Made by a program: the position numbers and the translations under genes. Under the pieces are notes generated by a model. It saw only the letters and a program-made list of their open reading frames with translations, was not told the origin of the DNA and ran no database searches. Below are positions 61,992 through 64,000 of a DNA stretch of 64,000 nt, piece after piece (position 1 is the first letter of the stretch; each line of letters starts with the position of its first letter). Source of the DNA: Candidatus Moraniibacteriota bacterium (GTDB taxonomy: Bacteria > Patescibacteria > Paceibacteria > Moranbacterales > UBA2206); NCBI GenBank assembly GCA_030645735.1, contig JAUSNP010000006.1, positions 62,001 through 126,000 on the forward strand. The letters are read 5' to 3'.

Positions 61992-62741
61992 ATGCTAACA
62001 ATCTGGTTTTACACGCTATCGTCCGTAATTATTGTAAGCCTTATATCGCTGGTTGGTGTTTTTACTTTTTCTATTGATCACAAAAAATTGGAGAAAGCTT
62101 TGATTTATCTGGTGAGTCTTTCGACTGGAACGCTTTTGGGCGACGCTTTCATTCATTTGATTCCGGAGGCATATGAGGGTGGCGGCAATAAATTATTCGT
62201 CGGCTTATATATTTTGTCGGGCATGTTATTTTTCTTTATCGTAGAAAAGTTTTTTCACTGGCGTCACTGTCATCATGTTCCGTCTGAAAAGCATCCTCAT
62301 CCATTTTCCTATGTCATTTTAGCAGGAGACACCGTGCACAATTTCATTGATGGCTTGGTCATCGCCGCCAGTTATCTCGTGAGTGTCCCAGTTGGAGTCG
62401 CCACAACCATTGCGGTAATTTTTCATGAGATACCGCAAGAGATTGGTGATTTCGGTTCACTGATGTATGGCGGTTTTTCAAGAGCCAAAGCACTGCTATT
62501 CAATTTTTTAAGTGGCATGACAGCTGTCGCGGGGGCTATTGTGGTATTGATAATAAACACTAATATACTAGAAATGAATAATTTTCTAATTCCATTTGCA
62601 GCCGGTGGATTTATCTATATCGCTAGCGCCGATTTGATCCCAGAACTGCACAAAAATACAGAAGCCAAAAAAAGTCTATTACAAATTGCAACTTTTATAG
62701 CGGGTATAGTTTTGATGCTGCTACTTCTTAAATTGGGTTAG
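61992..62741 (+). CDS. ZIP-family metal transporter
   Basis: A 249-aa ZIP-family divalent metal permease with about eight membrane helices. The metal-binding signatures are clear: TVHNFIDGLVIAASYLV in helix 4 and FHEIPQEIGDFGSLMYGG in helix 5, and a His-rich cytoplasmic loop HWRHCHHVPSEKHPHP. It imports Zn2+, Fe2+ or another divalent metal, direction being a family inference. A metal supply beside rubrerythrin and Fe-S proteins is plausible. Confidence 0.88.
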   Translation: MLTIWFYTLSSVIIVSLISLVGVFTFSIDHKKLEKALIYLVSLSTGTLLGDAFIHLIPEAYEGGGNKLFVGLYILSGMLFFFIVEKFFHWRHCHHVPSEKHPHPFSYVILAGDTVHNFIDGLVIAASYLVSVPVGVATTIAVIFHEIPQEIGDFGSLMYGGFSRAKALLFNFLSGMTAVAGAIVVLIINTNILEMNNFLIPFAAGGFIYIASADLIPELHKNTEAKKSLLQIATFIAGIVLMLLLLKLG

Positions 62742-62748
62742 GAAAATT

Positions 62749-63838
62749 ATGAAAGAAATTCAAGAAAAACTAAATGAACTGCAAAATAAAATCGCTCTCT
62801 TGAGCGACTATCTTTGACTTGCCCACAAAAACGCAGACTATTGCGGACTTGGAACGGACTAGTGCGGAAATGGGGTTTTGGGATGATTCACAAAAAGCTT
62901 CCAAAATCATGCAGGAGTTGGAGGAATTGCGCAAAGAAATTGCAGACTTGAGTCGCATTGAAACTGAAATTGATGAGCTGTTGGAAATGACAAGTGTGAT
63001 TGCTGCGGATAGCTCTGAAGCGCAAGAAATTGAGGTGAAAATAGTTGAATTGGAAAAAGACATTGATAAATTGGAATTCAAAATTCTTCTAGGTGGTGAA
63101 TATGACCGCAGTGATGTGATTTTAGCTATTCACAGTGGTGCTGGTGGCGTGGACGCTCAGGATTGGGCTGAGATGCTTTTGCGGATGTATTTGCGCTGGG
63201 CGGAAAAGAATGGCTTCAAGGCTAGGATTGTGGATGAATCGCGCGGACAAGAAGCGGGCATCAAAAGTGCCACAGTGGAAATTTCTGGTCCCTATGCTTT
63301 TGGCTATCTGAAAAGCGAAGCGGGTGTGCATCGTCTAGTGCGCTTGTCACCTTTCAATTCGGACAATTTGCGTCAAACTTCTTTTGCCCTAGTGGAAATT
63401 TTGCCAGTCATTGAAGAAATCAAGGATGTGGTGATTGATCCAAAAGATTTGCGCATTGATGTCTATCGATCGTCTGGGGCAGGTGGACAAAGCGTCAACA
63501 CGACCGACAGCGCAGTGCGCATTACGCATATTCCGACGGGAGTGGTGGCGACTTGTCAAAATGAACGCAGTCAAATTCAGAATCGCGAGCAAGCTATGAA
63601 AATCTTGCGGGCTAAATTGCATCAAAAATATTTGTCTGAGAAAGAAGCGGAGAAACAAAAGTTGCGCGGCGAATTTACCTCCGTGGAATGGGGGAGTCAG
63701 ATTCGTTCCTATGTCGTGCATCCCTACAAAATGGTCAAAGATCATCGCACCAAACATGAAACGGCTGATGCAGAGGGCGTATTAGATGGAAATCTGATAG
63801 GTTTTATGGAAGCCTATTTGAAAAATATCAAAAAATAG
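62749..63838 (+). CDS. prfB: Peptide chain release factor 2 with programmed frameshift
   Basis: RF2, read in two frames. The first 22 codons (MKEIQEKLNELQNKIALLSDYL) end at in-frame TGA 62815-62817 in the classical slip site CTTTGAC; after a +1 shift translation continues at GAC (62816) as DLPTKTQTIADLERTSAEMGFW to 63838. Downstream the RF2 features are present: the GGQ loop in SSGAGGQSVNTTDSAVRIT and the PxT-like discriminator region ISGPYAFGYLKSEAGVHRLVRLSPF. The gene regulates itself: low RF2 allows more shifting. Total about 362 aa. ftsE follows, a conserved order. Confidence 0.95.
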
Positions 63839-63878
63839 TTTATAATATTAGTGTGATTGAAATTTAAAATTATTAAGT

Positions 63879-64000
63879 ATGGTTGTAACCAAGAAAAATA
63901 TAGAAACAAAAGAAAGACCGCAAAAAGCAAGCAAACCAACGATAAAATTCGAAGGTGTTTGTAAGATTTATAAGGGCAATTTTCCAGCTTTGGAAGATAT
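63879..64000 (+). CDS. ftsE: Cell division ATP-binding protein FtsE, 5' end (partial)
   Basis: The window ends within this gene. The 40 visible codons start with MVVTKKNIETKERPQKASKP, an N-terminal extension, followed by TIKFEGVCKIYKGNFPALEDI, which matches the start of FtsE-like ABC ATPases. The prfB-ftsE order supports it. TATAAT at 63841-63846 may be a promoter. Partial, so the call is not certain. Confidence 0.72.
   Translation, partial: MVVTKKNIETKERPQKASKPTIKFEGVCKIYKGNFPALED

Overview
The window reads as a chromosome segment from a Candidate Phyla Radiation (Patescibacteria) bacterium, most likely of the Parcubacteria superphylum. This is inferred from a 16S rRNA gene with group-typical deviations from universal primer sites and an extra ~105-nt segment in helix 39, a compact layout with very short gaps, small cytoplasmic proteins, AT-rich noncoding repeats and many small one-TM secreted proteins. 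TGA is used as a stop and prfB (RF2) carries a programmed frameshift, so the genetic code is the standard bacterial one. I cannot assign a genus.

Layout. 1-3.6 kb: rod-shape operon (3' end of mreB, mreC, mreD, PBP2). 3.7-3.9 kb: a free-standing structured RNA with its own promoter and terminator. 4.0-12.8 kb: greA, lysS, a methyltransferase, a TrpR-like regulator, a glycosyltransferase, a run of small nucleotide-housekeeping enzymes (MazG, HD, NUDIX, deoxyribosyltransferase-like), a PAP2 phosphatase and serS. 13-16.3 kb: two small exported proteins, a palindromic mobile element and a 16S rRNA gene with a long structured leader and no 23S/5S downstream. 16.4-21.1 kb: a frameshifted gene, peptidase S51, creatininase-like, HAD phosphatase, three unrecognised or weakly recognised small genes and a mutarotase. 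21.2-25.8 kb: a MASE3/PAS/GAF sensor without an output domain and a membrane-anchored Clp-like AAA+ ATPase. 26 kb: a GC-rich, apparently acquired stand-alone IMP cyclohydrolase domain. 27-34 kb: GT2 glycosyltransferase, envelope proteins, a second copy of the palindromic element, an ECF sigma factor followed by Met-rich envelope proteins and a NapH-like ferredoxin. 34-38 kb: a second small-RNA candidate, HU, PBP1A, a KH protein and trmD. 38.6-46.9 kb: ftsW, murG, murC, Ca2+-type P-ATPase, murB and hpf. 47-57.3 kb: secA, surface and membrane proteins, and secD-secF, where SecD carries an inserted parvulin domain. 57.3-64 kb: a four-subunit 2-oxoacid:ferredoxin oxidoreductase, tRNA-Thr, rubrerythrin, a ZIP transporter, prfB and the start of ftsE.

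Functionally the window joins cell-wall synthesis (elongasome, lipid II steps, two PBPs), protein export (SecA, SecDF) and a fermentative anaerobic core (2-oxoacid:ferredoxin oxidoreductase next to an oxygen-defence rubrerythrin). The most unusual observations are the SecD-parvulin fusion, a four-copy hairpin repeat, a two-copy long-TIR palindromic element, promoters built into the preceding terminators (with three predicted leaderless genes), two small-RNA candidates, and the GC-rich PurH domain.
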